Counted from the first letter of the stretch, positions 53,516 to 62,803 are shown. The stretch: 64,000 nucleotides of DNA from Qipengyuania oceanensis (GCF_009827535.1 NZ_WTYN01000004.1:43584-107583); one strand, 5' to 3'. The notes: a model not told the origin generated them from the letters alone. Translations and numbers: made by a program.

Positions 53516-54403
53516 ATGAATATGTCTGATGAAAAGCCAATGAATTTTGCTAGCGTGTGGGCGGATCTTCGCGGCGTAGAGTTTGCGCAGAGATTTATCG
53601 ATGTCGATGGAATTCGGACACGTCTGATTGAGTCCGGCGATCGTTCCAAGCCGCTGGTCTTGGCGCTCCATGGGGTCGGTGGACATGCTGAAGCATATTC
53701 CCGCAATTTTGGCGCTCATGGAGCGGAATTCTGGTTTGTCGCCATCGACATGCTCGGTCATGGATGGACCGACAAGCCGGCTATTGACTATCAGGTCAAG
53801 GATTACGCTGAGCACGTTCTCGGCGTTCTCAAGGCTCTCGGGCATGAGAAGGCCTCGATTTCAGGAGAGTCCCTTGGCGGTTGGGTCGCGACCTATCTTG
53901 CCGTTCATCATCCGAAATCAGTTGAGCGACTGGTGCTTAACACATCGGGTGGCTGGACAGCCCACCCGGAAGTCATGACTCGGCTCAAGAAACTATCGGG
54001 CGAAGCAGCTTCCGATCCTAGCTGGGAGCGAATTCGTGCGCGCCTCGAGTTTCTGATGTTCGACAAGTCGAAGGTGTCAGACGATCTGATCGAAACGCGG
54101 CGCGCTATTTATGCTCAACCCGGATTCGCCGACACCATGAACAGGATCATGTGCCTACAGGACATGGAAATTCGACGACCAAACATGATCACAGAGGAGC
54201 AATATCGCTCCATAAGTGCTCCCACGCTGGTCATCTGGACTTCGCACGATCCGACGGCGACACCTGATGAAGGAAAGCAAATCGCAGATATGATTCCTGA
54301 TAGTCGCTATGTAGTCATGAACGAATGCGGACATTGGCCGCAATTCGAAGACCATGCGCAATTCAATCAATTGCACACGCAATTCCTGCGAGGTGAATTG
54401 TGA
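53516..54403 (+). CDS. mhpC: meta-cleavage product hydrolase (MhpC-like alpha/beta hydrolase)
   Basis: The 295-aa protein has the C-C hydrolase triad: nucleophile Ser119 in SGESLGGW, Asp245 in WTSHDPT and His273 in NECGHWPQFE, with the oxyanion region LHGVGGHAEAY. It hydrolyses the ring-fission product to a hydroxydienoate and an acid. I used the ATG at 53516; a second ATG two codons later is possible. Its stop overlaps the GTG of mhpD. Confidence 0.88.
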   Translation: MNMSDEKPMNFASVWADLRGVEFAQRFIDVDGIRTRLIESGDRSKPLVLALHGVGGHAEAYSRNFGAHGAEFWFVAIDMLGHGWTDKPAIDYQVKDYAEHVLGVLKALGHEKASISGESLGGWVATYLAVHHPKSVERLVLNTSGGWTAHPEVMTRLKKLSGEAASDPSWERIRARLEFLMFDKSKVSDDLIETRRAIYAQPGFADTMNRIMCLQDMEIRRPNMITEEQYRSISAPTLVIWTSHDPTATPDEGKQIADMIPDSRYVVMNECGHWPQFEDHAQFNQLHTQFLRGEL

Positions 54404-55188
54404 TTCCAAACGATTTGGAAGAGGCTGCAAGAATGTTGCGCGCGGCCTACGCGGGAACACCCATTCCCCCTTTACGCGCTTTTCTCGAACCCACTGATGC
54501 TGCTGGTGCCTATGGCGTGCAAGAGATCAATACGCGCTACTGGGAAGCGCAGGGCCGTTGCATCGTCGGACGCAAGGCCGGACTGACAGCCGAAGCGGTG
54601 CAGAAGCAGCTCGGCGTCGACCAGCCCGATTTCGGAGTTCTGTTCGACACAATGAGGGTGGCCGACGGCGGCGATCTCGATCCGGCGAAGTGCCTGCAGC
54701 CCAAGGCCGAAGCGGAGATCGCCTTCGTGCTTGGCGCTGACTTGCCCTCTGCGGAGACCTCAGCGGAAGACGTCGCTGATGCAGTCGCCACTGTGCACGC
54801 CGCAATCGAGATTGTCGACAGCCGCATCGCAGACTGGAAGATCACCTTTGCCGATACCGTGGCAGACAACGGTTCTTCCGCCTTTTTTGTCCTCGCCGAT
54901 GAAGGCCTCCCGCTCGAAGGTCTCGATCTCGAAGGCGCGCCCATGGACATGCAGGTTAATGGCGAGACAGCCTCTACCGGTATCGGCAAGGCAGCGCTTG
55001 GCAATCCGCTCAACGCCGCTGCGTGGCTAGCCCGCACGCTCGCCGAACGCGGAGAGCCGCTGAAGGCAGGCGACATCCTGCTCGCTGGTGCGCTTGGCCC
55101 GATGGTCGCGCTGTCCCCGGGAGATAAGGTCCACGCCAAGGTCGGCGGGATCGGCGAATGCAGTTTCAGCTATGGGCACGCCAAATGA
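54400..55188 (+). CDS. mhpD: 2-keto-4-pentenoate hydratase
   Basis: The 262-aa protein has hydratase motifs [36 protein letters not shown] (metal-binding Glu), and [20 protein letters not shown]. It adds water to 2-hydroxypenta-2,4-dienoate. The start is GTG, overlapping mhpC (GTGA). The first ~40 codons share the AT-richer style of mhpC while the rest is GC-rich, suggesting a recombination joint inside the gene. Confidence 0.92.
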   Translation: MIPNDLEEAARMLRAAYAGTPIPPLRAFLEPTDAAGAYGVQEINTRYWEAQGRCIVGRKAGLTAEAVQKQLGVDQPDFGVLFDTMRVADGGDLDPAKCLQPKAEAEIAFVLGADLPSAETSAEDVADAVATVHAAIEIVDSRIADWKITFADTVADNGSSAFFVLADEGLPLEGLDLEGAPMDMQVNGETASTGIGKAALGNPLNAAAWLARTLAERGEPLKAGDILLAGALGPMVALSPGDKVHAKVGGIGECSFSYGHAK

Positions 55189-56129
55189 GCGGCAAGACCA
55201 AGGTCGCGATCATCGGATCGGGGAACATCGGCACCGATCTGATGATCAAGATCATACGCCTTTCCGAAGTTCTCGAAATGTGCGTGATGGTCGGTATCGA
55301 TCCGGAATCCGATGGCCTCGCCCGCGCCAGGCGCATGGGGGCCGCTGCTACGCATGAAGGAATCGAGGGGCTCGTCGCGATGCCCGAGTGGGACGACATC
55401 GAAATCGTGTTCGACGCCACCAGCGCCAGCGCGCACAAGCGCAACAGCGAGATAGTGCTGGCGGCGGGCAAGCGCATGATCGATCTGACCCCCGCCGCAA
55501 TCGGACCCTACACGATCCCGCCGGTGAACGGCGATGGCAACCTCGACGCCGCCAACGTCAACATGGTCACCTGCGGCGGGCAGGCGACGATCCCGATCGT
55601 TGCCGCGGTCAATCGTGTCGCGAAGGTGCACTACGGCGAGATCGTCGCCTCCATCGCCAGCAAAAGCGCCGGCCCCGGCACCCGCGCCAACATCGACGAG
55701 TTCACCGAAACCACCAGCCAGGCGATCATGGATGTCGGCGGCGCGACGCGCGGCAAGGCGATCATCATCCTCAATCCCGCCGAACCGCCGCTGATCATGC
55801 GCGATACCGTGTATTGCCTCTGCGACGACGCCGATCAGGACGCTATCCGCCAGTCGATTGACGACATGGTTGCCGAAGTGCAGAGCTATGTCCCGGGTTA
55901 TCGCCTGAAGCAGGCGGTACAGTTCGAGCATATCGGTTCTAACCGACCGCTGCGCATCCCGGAAATGGATGCTGAATTCACCGGCCTCAAGGTCAGCACC
56001 TTCCTCGAGGTGGAAGGCGCGGCACACTACCTGCCTGCTTATGCCGGCAATCTCGACATCATGACCTCGGCCGCGCTCAAGACTGCTGAGAAGATCGTCA
56101 CCCGCATGCATGAAGGAGGCGCAGCATGA
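55185..56129 (+). CDS. mhpF: acetaldehyde dehydrogenase (acetylating)
   Basis: The 314-aa protein has [18 protein letters not shown], the catalytic Cys in [14 protein letters not shown], and [20 protein letters not shown], all characteristic of MhpF/DmpF. It converts the acetaldehyde released by the aldolase into acetyl-CoA, with which it forms a channelling complex. Overlaps: four bases with mhpD and four bases with mhpE. Confidence 0.95.
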   Translation: MSGKTKVAIIGSGNIGTDLMIKIIRLSEVLEMCVMVGIDPESDGLARARRMGAAATHEGIEGLVAMPEWDDIEIVFDATSASAHKRNSEIVLAAGKRMIDLTPAAIGPYTIPPVNGDGNLDAANVNMVTCGGQATIPIVAAVNRVAKVHYGEIVASIASKSAGPGTRANIDEFTETTSQAIMDVGGATRGKAIIILNPAEPPLIMRDTVYCLCDDADQDAIRQSIDDMVAEVQSYVPGYRLKQAVQFEHIGSNRPLRIPEMDAEFTGLKVSTFLEVEGAAHYLPAYAGNLDIMTSAALKTAEKIVTRMHEGGAA

Positions 56130-57178
56130 GCTTCGATCCGGCTACCGACAAGCTCTACATCCAAGATGTCACCCTTCGCGACGGAATGCACGCCATCCGG
56201 CACCAGTACGGGATCGATCACGTCAAGGCGATCGCGAAGGCGCTCGACGCGGCCAAGGTCGATGCCATCGAGGTGGCACATGGCGACGGGTTACAAGGCT
56301 CCAGCTTCAACTACGGCTTCGGCGCCTACACCGACTGGGACTGGATCGGGGCAGTTGCAGAAGAGCTCGAGCATTCCGTGCTCACCACGCTGCTGCTGCC
56401 TGGCATCGGCACCGTGCACGACTTGAAACACGCCTGCGAAATGGGCGTCAAATCGGTTCGTATTGCCACGCATTGCACCGAAGCTGATGTCAGCAAGCAG
56501 CATATCGAAGCGGCGCGCAATCTCGGCATGGACGTCTCGGGCTTCCTCATGATGAGCCATATGACCGATCCGGAATCGCTCGCGCAGCAGGCGCTGCTGA
56601 TGGAAAGCTACGGTGCGCATTGCGTCTATGTCACTGACAGCGGCGGCGCGATGAATATGGACGAATATGCCGGGCGCCTGGAGGCCTATGACCGCGTGCT
56701 GAAGCCCGAAACGCAGCGCGGCGTTCATGCACATCACAACCTGTCGCTCGGCGTCGCCAATTCCATCGTCGCGGTGCAGAATGGCGCGGTGCGCGTCGAT
56801 GCCAGCCTTGCGGGCATGGGCGCAGGCGCGGGAAACGCACCGCTTGAAGTCTTCATCGCCGCGGCCGACCGATACGGTTGGAACCACGGCTGCGACCTTT
56901 ATGCCGTGATGGATGCCGCCGAAGACCTTGTGCGCCCGTTGCAGGACCGCCCCGTCCGGGTGGATCGCGAAACGCTAACGCTGGGATATGCCGGGGTCTA
57001 TTCGAGCTTCCTGCGTCACGCCGAAAAGGCCGCGCAGGACTATGGCATCGATACCCGTTCGATCCTGGCGGAAGTGGGCAAGCGCAAGATGGTGGGCGGT
57101 CAGGAAGACATGATCGTCGATATTGCGCTGGATCTGTCTCAAGATAATTCGGTCAGGGGCCGGATCGTAAATTCCTAA
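56126..57178 (+). CDS. mhpE: 4-hydroxy-2-oxovalerate aldolase
   Basis: The 350-aa protein starts with the HMGL-like motif [19 protein letters not shown] and has metal-binding [15 protein letters not shown] plus the DmpG-type communication domain at the C-terminus. It splits 4-hydroxy-2-oxovalerate into pyruvate and acetaldehyde. It is the last gene of the pathway; no clear terminator follows. Confidence 0.95.
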   Translation: MSFDPATDKLYIQDVTLRDGMHAIRHQYGIDHVKAIAKALDAAKVDAIEVAHGDGLQGSSFNYGFGAYTDWDWIGAVAEELEHSVLTTLLLPGIGTVHDLKHACEMGVKSVRIATHCTEADVSKQHIEAARNLGMDVSGFLMMSHMTDPESLAQQALLMESYGAHCVYVTDSGGAMNMDEYAGRLEAYDRVLKPETQRGVHAHHNLSLGVANSIVAVQNGAVRVDASLAGMGAGAGNAPLEVFIAAADRYGWNHGCDLYAVMDAAEDLVRPLQDRPVRVDRETLTLGYAGVYSSFLRHAEKAAQDYGIDTRSILAEVGKRKMVGGQEDMIVDIALDLSQDNSVRGRIVNS

Positions 57179-57227
57179 AATGAAAGCGAAAATGACATGA
57201 ATGTGATGCCTCTTCTTGAGATCGAAC

Positions 57228-57362
57228 ATGGCCGAAGCGCACCACATCAACAAACCTGAACAATTCGTCACCGATCTGGGGCTCGTCGAAGCATGGCGCG
57301 AAGGCGGCGATTGTAGCGAATTCTGCCATCCGGCTCCGGAGATGGAAGTCGCCTGCAAGTGA
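57228..57362 (+). CDS. short orphan ORF after mhpE (44 aa)
   Basis: An ATG-started 44-codon ORF (MAEAHHINKPEQFVTDLGLV...EVACK) with three Cys (GDCSEFCHPAPE and a last one before the C-terminal Lys). It lies 49 bp behind mhpE with no good SD. It could be a remnant of a truncated gene or a real small protein. Not recognised. Confidence 0.3.
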   Translation: MAEAHHINKPEQFVTDLGLVEAWREGGDCSEFCHPAPEMEVACK

Positions 57363-57439
57363 ATGACCGAAAAGGGCGGTTGCGGAAAGTCCGCTTCCTG
57401 CACTCGAACTCCAAAAGCAAACCGGCCGTTAACGGCCCA

Positions 57440-57919
57440 TCACCAGTCATCCTTGTTCGACCTGTCGGCGAGAACGCATGCTGCAACCGAATTTGCAGAG
57501 GCGATGTAGGCTTGTTCGGCCTTCTTCCATTGGGAGCCAGTCCACTTGCCAATAGGAGCCCAGCCGCCGGCATACTCATTGAACCTCTCAAGGTTGGTTT
57601 GGCTTATGCGGAACCTTCCTTCTCGTGCTTCGAAGGTGAACCGGCTGCGGATCTGCCACTTGGGTAAGCTGCCATAGGTAATGGCACTCCGCGCCACGAT
57701 CATTCCGCCTTCGATATCGCTGGTGATGATAAGAGGCGCGTTGACGGTGCCTGGCGCAAGATGCTGCGCAATGCAGGTTTGCGCGCGCGCGGCGATCTCG
57801 GCTGGTGATCCTGCGGTCTGATACACTTCACTGACTACTTCGGTCAGGTATTCCCGAGCGTTTGCAGGACTAGCCGAAACTGCGGTTAGGGCGATTGCAA
57901 GGCTGGCATATCTTACCAT
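57440..57919 (-). CDS. secreted DUF4468-like hypothetical protein
   Basis: About 159 aa with a signal peptide (YASLAIALTAVSASPANA). The central part PLIITSDIEGGMIVARSAI followed by WQIRSRFTFEAREGRFRI resembles the DUF4468 beta-alpha-beta domain (TBP-like fold) of unknown role. GGAGG lies 9 nt before the ATG at 57919; the frame is open 20 codons further upstream. It is convergent with the mhp operon. Confidence 0.6.
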   Translation of the reverse strand: MVRYASLAIALTAVSASPANAREYLTEVVSEVYQTAGSPAEIAARAQTCIAQHLAPGTVNAPLIITSDIEGGMIVARSAITYGSLPKWQIRSRFTFEAREGRFRISQTNLERFNEYAGGWAPIGKWTGSQWKKAEQAYIASANSVAACVLADRSNKDDW

Positions 57920-58052
57920 CGGCTCAAGTCCTCCTCTCAAGGCCTGTAGGTTGCTGCGAAGCCGGCCCCTTTCAATCACAATGACTTAACTGATCGGGCA
58001 ATGCTGACAAGTTCGCACTTGTCTTCCTGGTCCATTTGAGCAAGTTGGCTGC

Positions 58053-58215
58053 GCTCCCCGTGAAAGCCGGGGAGCGGGGCGTAGAAACTCCTTCCGCAGA
58101 TCGCTCGGCCGTTTATCGGCCGGGTGGCATGCGCGCATGTCCAGCCGGCAACGGTAAAGGCGTATGCGCCTGCTCTACGGACAGGTTTCTAACACCCGGC
58201 TTCGGCCGTCGCCCC
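58053..58215 (+). ncRNA. structured RNA candidate (multi-branched, unidentified)
   Basis: Reading the plus strand I find: hairpin GCTCCCCG/CGGGGAGC (58053-58075); a closing helix GGGGCG (58076-58081) with CGCCCC (58210-58215) extended by TAGAAAC (58082-58088) with GTTTCTA (58185-58191); inside it CGGCCG/CGGCCG (58106-58122), the palindrome CATGCGCGCATG (58128-58139), GGCG/CGCC (58159-58170) and CGGC-TTCG-GCCG (58197-58208). All named pairs are exact complements. It ends 25 bp before the secreted protein gene at 58240. I match it to no known riboswitch. Confidence 0.45.
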
Positions 58216-58239
58216 GAGAGGACATAGGAGCGACGAGAG

Positions 58240-58899
58240 ATGCGAAGCCGGATCACTTCGAGATTGGTAGCATGCACATGCCTGCTTGGCATTGCGCTCA
58301 ATGCGGGAACGGTTCCTGCCTCGGCGCAGGCGGTCACGGGCTGGACCGACAAGCAGCAGGCGAAACGCGCCGAGCAATTCGCGAGGCTCACACCTGAGCA
58401 TTTCGCGCGCACCGCGGAAGCGCATGATGACGAGCTTGAGGTCGTTGCCACAATCGACACTCAAAAGGGGCACCGCTTCAAGGGCGCCTTCAAAGACCCC
58501 GTTCGCACCGACACGTTTTTGCGCGCGCTCGTAAACAAGCGCAGTGGTGCTGCGCTCTACCAACTCTATGCGAGCCTGACCTACACCGGCGAGTGGCGCA
58601 CTTTCACCAGCGCGACCTATGTGGGTAGCGAGGGGCCGGTGAGCGCACCCCTGAAAGTGATTAGGCGCGACGTCGACTGCCAATATGGCGGATGCATCTA
58701 TGTCGAGCATGTCGCCATTGAGATTTCAGGAGTCTTGCTCGAGGAACTGGCTACCAGAGCTGCGGAACGACCGGTCAAGCCCTGGCGCTTTCGCTTCAAA
58801 GCGAGGAACGGGCAGGACTGGACCGATGATATGGCGCCTGCCGAGGCAGCCGGTCTGCTGCTCGCGGTCGAGCGCTACAGAGCAAAAACGAGCGAGTAG
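58240..58899 (+). CDS. secreted hypothetical protein (219 aa)
   Basis: A signal peptide (LVACTCLLGIALNAGTVPASAQA) precedes a mature domain of mixed alpha/beta character with paired Cys in VDCQYGGCIYVEHVAIEIS. No family recognised. It directly follows the structured element at 58053-58215 with AGGAGCGACGAGAG before the ATG, and is 5 bp upstream of the nuclease-like gene. Its expression may depend on that leader. Confidence 0.65.
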   Translation: MRSRITSRLVACTCLLGIALNAGTVPASAQAVTGWTDKQQAKRAEQFARLTPEHFARTAEAHDDELEVVATIDTQKGHRFKGAFKDPVRTDTFLRALVNKRSGAALYQLYASLTYTGEWRTFTSATYVGSEGPVSAPLKVIRRDVDCQYGGCIYVEHVAIEISGVLLEELATRAAERPVKPWRFRFKARNGQDWTDDMAPAEAAGLLLAVERYRAKTSE

Positions 58900-58904
58900 G
58901 CGTG

Positions 58905-59414
58905 ATGGCCGCTCGCGACATGACTCCAGGAAGCAAAACAGTCGACGAGACACACGTGTCGCCAAACCGTTCTGCTGCACTGTTTGCGACCGAGGGTTCG
59001 GCAAGGGAGTGGCTCTGCCGCGCCGATCCGAGAGTACGCATTCCCACTTCGTCGCAGCGCCGGGCATTGATGATCAGCTTTGCCGAACGCGGCATCGCGC
59101 TGGTCGCAAGTGCGTTCGAAGCGGTGCGGCTCGATGGCGAGGTCGATCTCGACGATTCGTCTGACATCACAGCCCATGCCGATGGCGTCACCCTGATCGA
59201 GATCAAGTCGACCAATCAAGCGAAGATTGGCGCGGATCTGGCCGGATATTTCTTCAACATCACGGCTGCCGAACTGCTCACCGCGCAGACGCTCGGCGAG
59301 CACCACCGCTTCGCATTCGTCAACACGGCGCGAGGCGAGTGGCAGGAACTCGGCATCCGCGATATCCTGGCGAAGGCCAAAGCGATGTACCCTGCCTTCC
59401 ATATCCGTTTCTAG
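58905..59414 (+). CDS. PD-(D/E)XK-nuclease-like protein (169 aa)
   Basis: The central segment LDGEVDLDDSSDITAHADGV followed by TLIEIKSTNQAKIGADLAGY has the order D...(E)xK of PD-(D/E)XK nucleases, with IEIKSTN as the ExK strand and a following helix containing Gln. The upstream helix RRALMISFAERGIALVASAF fits the alpha-1 position. Family unknown to me. ATG 58905 or the GTG one codon earlier can be the start. It is convergent with the terminase gene, 24 bp apart. Confidence 0.5.
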   Translation: MAARDMTPGSKTVDETHVSPNRSAALFATEGSAREWLCRADPRVRIPTSSQRRALMISFAERGIALVASAFEAVRLDGEVDLDDSSDITAHADGVTLIEIKSTNQAKIGADLAGYFFNITAAELLTAQTLGEHHRFAFVNTARGEWQELGIRDILAKAKAMYPAFHIRF

Positions 59415-59438
59415 CCGCGGGTGCCCCCGGATAGCTCG

Positions 59439-60989
59439 TCAATAAAGCCCGCTCCATGGGTCGCCGTCAAAGGCATCGATCCCGTGTTCGTTGAAGATCT
59501 CGGCATCCTCGCCATAGGCCTTGACGCTGCCGTCCGCTTCCAGCGCGAAAACGGTACCGCCGGCGGGCGCTGCTGTTTGCATCGACCATCTGCGGCGAAC
59601 ATAGTCCAGGAGCTGGGTGAAGGCGTCGACCTGGTCGTCGTGTCGGGCATTGGGAAAACCGAGGAGTTCGGATTTGAACTCGGCCAGCCAATGCGCTTCG
59701 GCCGGCAGGAAGAGCTGACCTGCCTCGACCATTGAGCTTACGCCTTGTGCGCGGGCGAACTTGTCGAGCGTGGGCGTGCGAGGAATGGGCAGGGGTACGC
59801 CTTGGTTGTGCTCGGAGCGCAAGGTCTGGATCATTTCTTCTCCTGAACCCTTGTCTTCGACGAGCAGCGTTCTCGCCATGTGCAAGCGCGCAAGCTCGAC
59901 CAGCTTGCGCCTGAGGTCCGGAAATTCGCGCCGACCGCGCCAGACATCGATGATGTGGATCTCTTTTTGGCGCAGCAGTACAGTGATGCAGACCGAATAG
60001 TCGTTGCGCTGCCCGGTCTTCTTGGCGGTATCCCAGGACTGGATGATCTCGCCAAAGCCGTATGGTTCGAGATCTGGCGGAGAGGTCCTGAGCCAGTCGT
60101 GCTTGAACACATTGCCTTCGGCAGGGATCGGATCCTGGAGATACTGCGCGGCAAAGGCGGATGAACCCATCTGGGCGCGCTGGTCCTCAAGCGTGGCAAG
60201 CGACTCGCGTTCTGGGTGAAGAATATCGCCGGGCTTGCGTGTGTGCAGCTTTCCGCCAAGCAGAGGGAGCCGTGCATCCTCGGGCGCTATCGCGGGTAAT
60301 GAGAGATGATCCCATCCACCTGTCTCCAACAACATGCCACAGATATCGTATTGATGGAGCCGCTGCATGACGCAGATGATCGCGCCTGAGGACTTGTCGT
60401 TGAGCCGCGACACCAGTGTCGAGCGATACCATTCGTTGACCGCTTCGCGCACGACCTCTGAATTGGCATCCTCGGGCTTGATGAGATCGTCGAGCACGAG
60501 GATATCCCCGCCGCGCCCCGTCAGCGTGCCCTGGACCGAGGTCGAAAGGCGACCGCCGCCACGCGTGGTCTCAAAGTCATAAGAAGCTGAGCGCCTCTGC
60601 GATATGACGGTCCCGGGAAAGAGTTCGCGGTACCAGGCCGATTGTATCAGCGAGAGACAGTCGCGCGCCAGTTTGCCCGAAAGCTCGTTTGAATAGCTGA
60701 CGCAGACAAAATTAAGCGTGGGGTCGCGCCCGAGCATCCAGGCGATCCATGCGATCGAGATAATGATCGACTTGCCGTTCCTTGGCGGCAGGTTGACCAT
60801 CAACCTTCGCGTATCCCCTGCGGCAACGCGGTGGAGTTGATAGCCGATCGCCGCAATGTGCCAGTTGGGGGATAGGAGCTGGCCGCCGCGTATGTGCAGC
60901 CAGGCGCGATCGAGAAAGGCGAGAAAGTCGTGGCGCTGGAGTTCCTTGAGGAACGCTGGCGGATCTTCGGGTGTAGGAAGCTGCGCCAT
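59439..60989 (-). CDS. phage terminase large subunit
   Basis: The 516-aa protein has the ATPase core (VNLPPRNGKS as Walker A; ILVLDDLIKPEDAN as Walker B/motif) and the C-terminal RNase H-like nuclease with SWDTAKKTG, LVEDKGSGEEMIQ and ARHDDQVDAFTQLLDY. It would package and cut DNA. It overlaps the DUF5681 gene stop by one base and is the last of a minus-strand cassette. No portal, capsid or tail gene follows. Confidence 0.9.
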   Translation of the reverse strand: MAQLPTPEDPPAFLKELQRHDFLAFLDRAWLHIRGGQLLSPNWHIAAIGYQLHRVAAGDTRRLMVNLPPRNGKSIIISIAWIAWMLGRDPTLNFVCVSYSNELSGKLARDCLSLIQSAWYRELFPGTVISQRRSASYDFETTRGGGRLSTSVQGTLTGRGGDILVLDDLIKPEDANSEVVREAVNEWYRSTLVSRLNDKSSGAIICVMQRLHQYDICGMLLETGGWDHLSLPAIAPEDARLPLLGGKLHTRKPGDILHPERESLATLEDQRAQMGSSAFAAQYLQDPIPAEGNVFKHDWLRTSPPDLEPYGFGEIIQSWDTAKKTGQRNDYSVCITVLLRQKEIHIIDVWRGRREFPDLRRKLVELARLHMARTLLVEDKGSGEEMIQTLRSEHNQGVPLPIPRTPTLDKFARAQGVSSMVEAGQLFLPAEAHWLAEFKSELLGFPNARHDDQVDAFTQLLDYVRRRWSMQTAAPAGGTVFALEADGSVKAYGEDAEIFNEHGIDAFDGDPWSGLY

Positions 60990-61480
60990 TACTTGTCTCC
61001 CCCGCTATCGTCGAGGTCTTCCAGCTGCTTTGGCGCGGTATCCTCGCTTGATGTCTCACTCGAGATATCCGGCCCGCCAGAACCCTGCCGTTCGAGCCAG
61101 CGATCGAGCAGTTGCTTGTCGAGCGGGGAGAGCTTCTCCTCACCGGCGCCGCGATCACCGGGGCCGAAGATCGCCAATACGAGATCCGTTAGCTGCCTAT
61201 TAGCGCGCATATCGCCGCTCGCTGCGCGCAAAGCCAAAGTGAGCATCGCATGGGCCTGAGTAGTGTCCTTGCGGTGCTTGCCATTGACGTTGATCGTGAT
61301 GCGTTCTTTCAAGGCCTGGTCGAGATCCTGCTTGAGGCCGCGCGAGCCCTTCTTGCGGCCTTTCGGGTTGCCCGATTGGCCCTTGGCCCAGCGAGAGTGC
61401 TTGGGCGGCTTGCCATAGCCAACCTCGTAGTCGCCGCCGCCCGGGCCGCCTGAGCCGCTATTCTTGCCTGTATTTGCCAT
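60989..61480 (-). CDS. DUF5681 domain-containing protein
   Basis: The 163-aa protein has the DUF5681 signature YEVGYGKPPKHSRWAKGQSG followed by NPKGRKKGSRG, and a charged tail. The family sits next to terminase genes and may have the DNA-recognition role of a small terminase subunit. This is inference from position. It is 4 bp downstream of the methylase. Confidence 0.85.
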   Translation of the reverse strand: MANTGKNSGSGGPGGGDYEVGYGKPPKHSRWAKGQSGNPKGRKKGSRGLKQDLDQALKERITINVNGKHRKDTTQAHAMLTLALRAASGDMRANRQLTDLVLAIFGPGDRGAGEEKLSPLDKQLLDRWLERQGSGGPDISSETSSEDTAPKQLEDLDDSGGDK

Positions 61481-61483
61481 GGA

Positions 61484-62803
61484 TCAGTCCTCCTCGCGCT
61501 CGGAGAGTCGCTCGGCGGCGATCTCGGAGAAGGTGCGGCCATCACCTGCGAGAACAGGTTCGATGCCGGTCACGCCCTGGAGCCGCTTCAAGGCGGTATC
61601 GACATAGAGCGGATCGATTTCCATGCCGGCGCCCCTGCGCTTGGCCTTGTGCGCGGCGATCAGCGTGGTGCCCGAGCCAAGGAAGGGATCGACCACCAGG
61701 TCGCCGCGGTTCGAACAATCGAGCAGGAAGTCGACCACCATTGCGGTCGGCTTGACGGTCGAATGCGCGGCCAGATCTGCCTCACGGCCTTTGCGAAACG
61801 TGTTGCAACCAGGATATTCAATAACATTCGTGCGGTATCGCCCGGTCTCGCCCAGCCCGAAGTTGTTGACGTGCTTGGCCTTGCCCGACTTGAACGCCAA
61901 TACGAGCTCGTGCCGGCTGCGATAGAATGTTCCCATCCCTCCCGTACCCTTGTCCCACACGAGGAGTTGCTTGAACTCACCGTAGACACCATCGGCGGCA
62001 TCGAGGATCTCGCGGATGTGGCGCCAGTCAATGCATTGATAATGGATCGAGCCCGAGCGTGAGAACCGAACGCAGTTCTTGAACACCGAGCGCAGGAAGT
62101 GGGTGAACTCGGCCGGAGACATCTCACCGCTCGCAAATGCGAACTCACGGTGGCGGCCGGTGCCTGAGACGTGGCCATTAATGGGCACGTTGTAGGGAGC
62201 GTCTCCAAAAACGATGTCAGCCCGTTCGCTGGCGAGCAGTGTGTCCCAGCTCGCACTATCGCGTGCATCGCCGCAATAGGCCTTGTGCGGACCAATGAGC
62301 CATAGATCGCGTGGGCGCGTGACAGCGATTTGATCAGGATCGGGCAGCTCGACTTCTTCGGCTTTGCCAGCCTTGTCGGGTTCAACCTCCTCGACAACCG
62401 AAAAGTCGAGGTCGGCGGTTGAAAAGCCCAGCTCGGTAATGTCGAACCCGGCTTCGAAGAAGAACTCCAGTTCGACGCTGAGCGCATCCTGGTCGAACTC
62501 GGTGAGCGAGGAGATCTTGGCATCGGCGAGCGAATAGGCGCGGCGCAGCTCATCGCTGGCAAAGCTTTCGCGCAAGACCGGGACTTCCGCCTTGTTGAGC
62601 TTGAGTGCAGCAAGATACCAGTCTTCGCCCGCTACGATGGTGTAGTCGTCGGATACGAGGATCGGCGGGATAAAACCGTGGCGCCGGATCATCTGCGCGC
62701 GCAGTTCGACCAACTTGTCGGTGAAAACGATGGTGCCATTGGGATTGCGCTTGGGCAACGAGATCGGCGCGATCTCGATCTGCGGGTGGTTGGGTAGTTT
62801 CAT
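61484..62803 (-). CDS. ParB-domain DNA methyltransferase (N4/N6 type)
   Basis: The 439-aa protein has an N-terminal ParB-like domain (about residues 5-75) and a C-terminal beta-class methylase with AYCGDARDS, motif IV DAPYNVPINGHVSG, STVKPTAMVVDFLLDCS and the SAM-binding FLGSGTTLIAA. The catalytic tetrapeptide is DAPY instead of the usual DPPY, and the ParB GHGR-like box reads GEDW. It probably methylates the element's own DNA or is a relic. It heads the DUF5681-terminase pair. Confidence 0.88.
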   Translation of the reverse strand: MKLPNHPQIEIAPISLPKRNPNGTIVFTDKLVELRAQMIRRHGFIPPILVSDDYTIVAGEDWYLAALKLNKAEVPVLRESFASDELRRAYSLADAKISSLTEFDQDALSVELEFFFEAGFDITELGFSTADLDFSVVEEVEPDKAGKAEEVELPDPDQIAVTRPRDLWLIGPHKAYCGDARDSASWDTLLASERADIVFGDAPYNVPINGHVSGTGRHREFAFASGEMSPAEFTHFLRSVFKNCVRFSRSGSIHYQCIDWRHIREILDAADGVYGEFKQLLVWDKGTGGMGTFYRSRHELVLAFKSGKAKHVNNFGLGETGRYRTNVIEYPGCNTFRKGREADLAAHSTVKPTAMVVDFLLDCSNRGDLVVDPFLGSGTTLIAAHKAKRRGAGMEIDPLYVDTALKRLQGVTGIEPVLAGDGRTFSEIAAERLSEREED

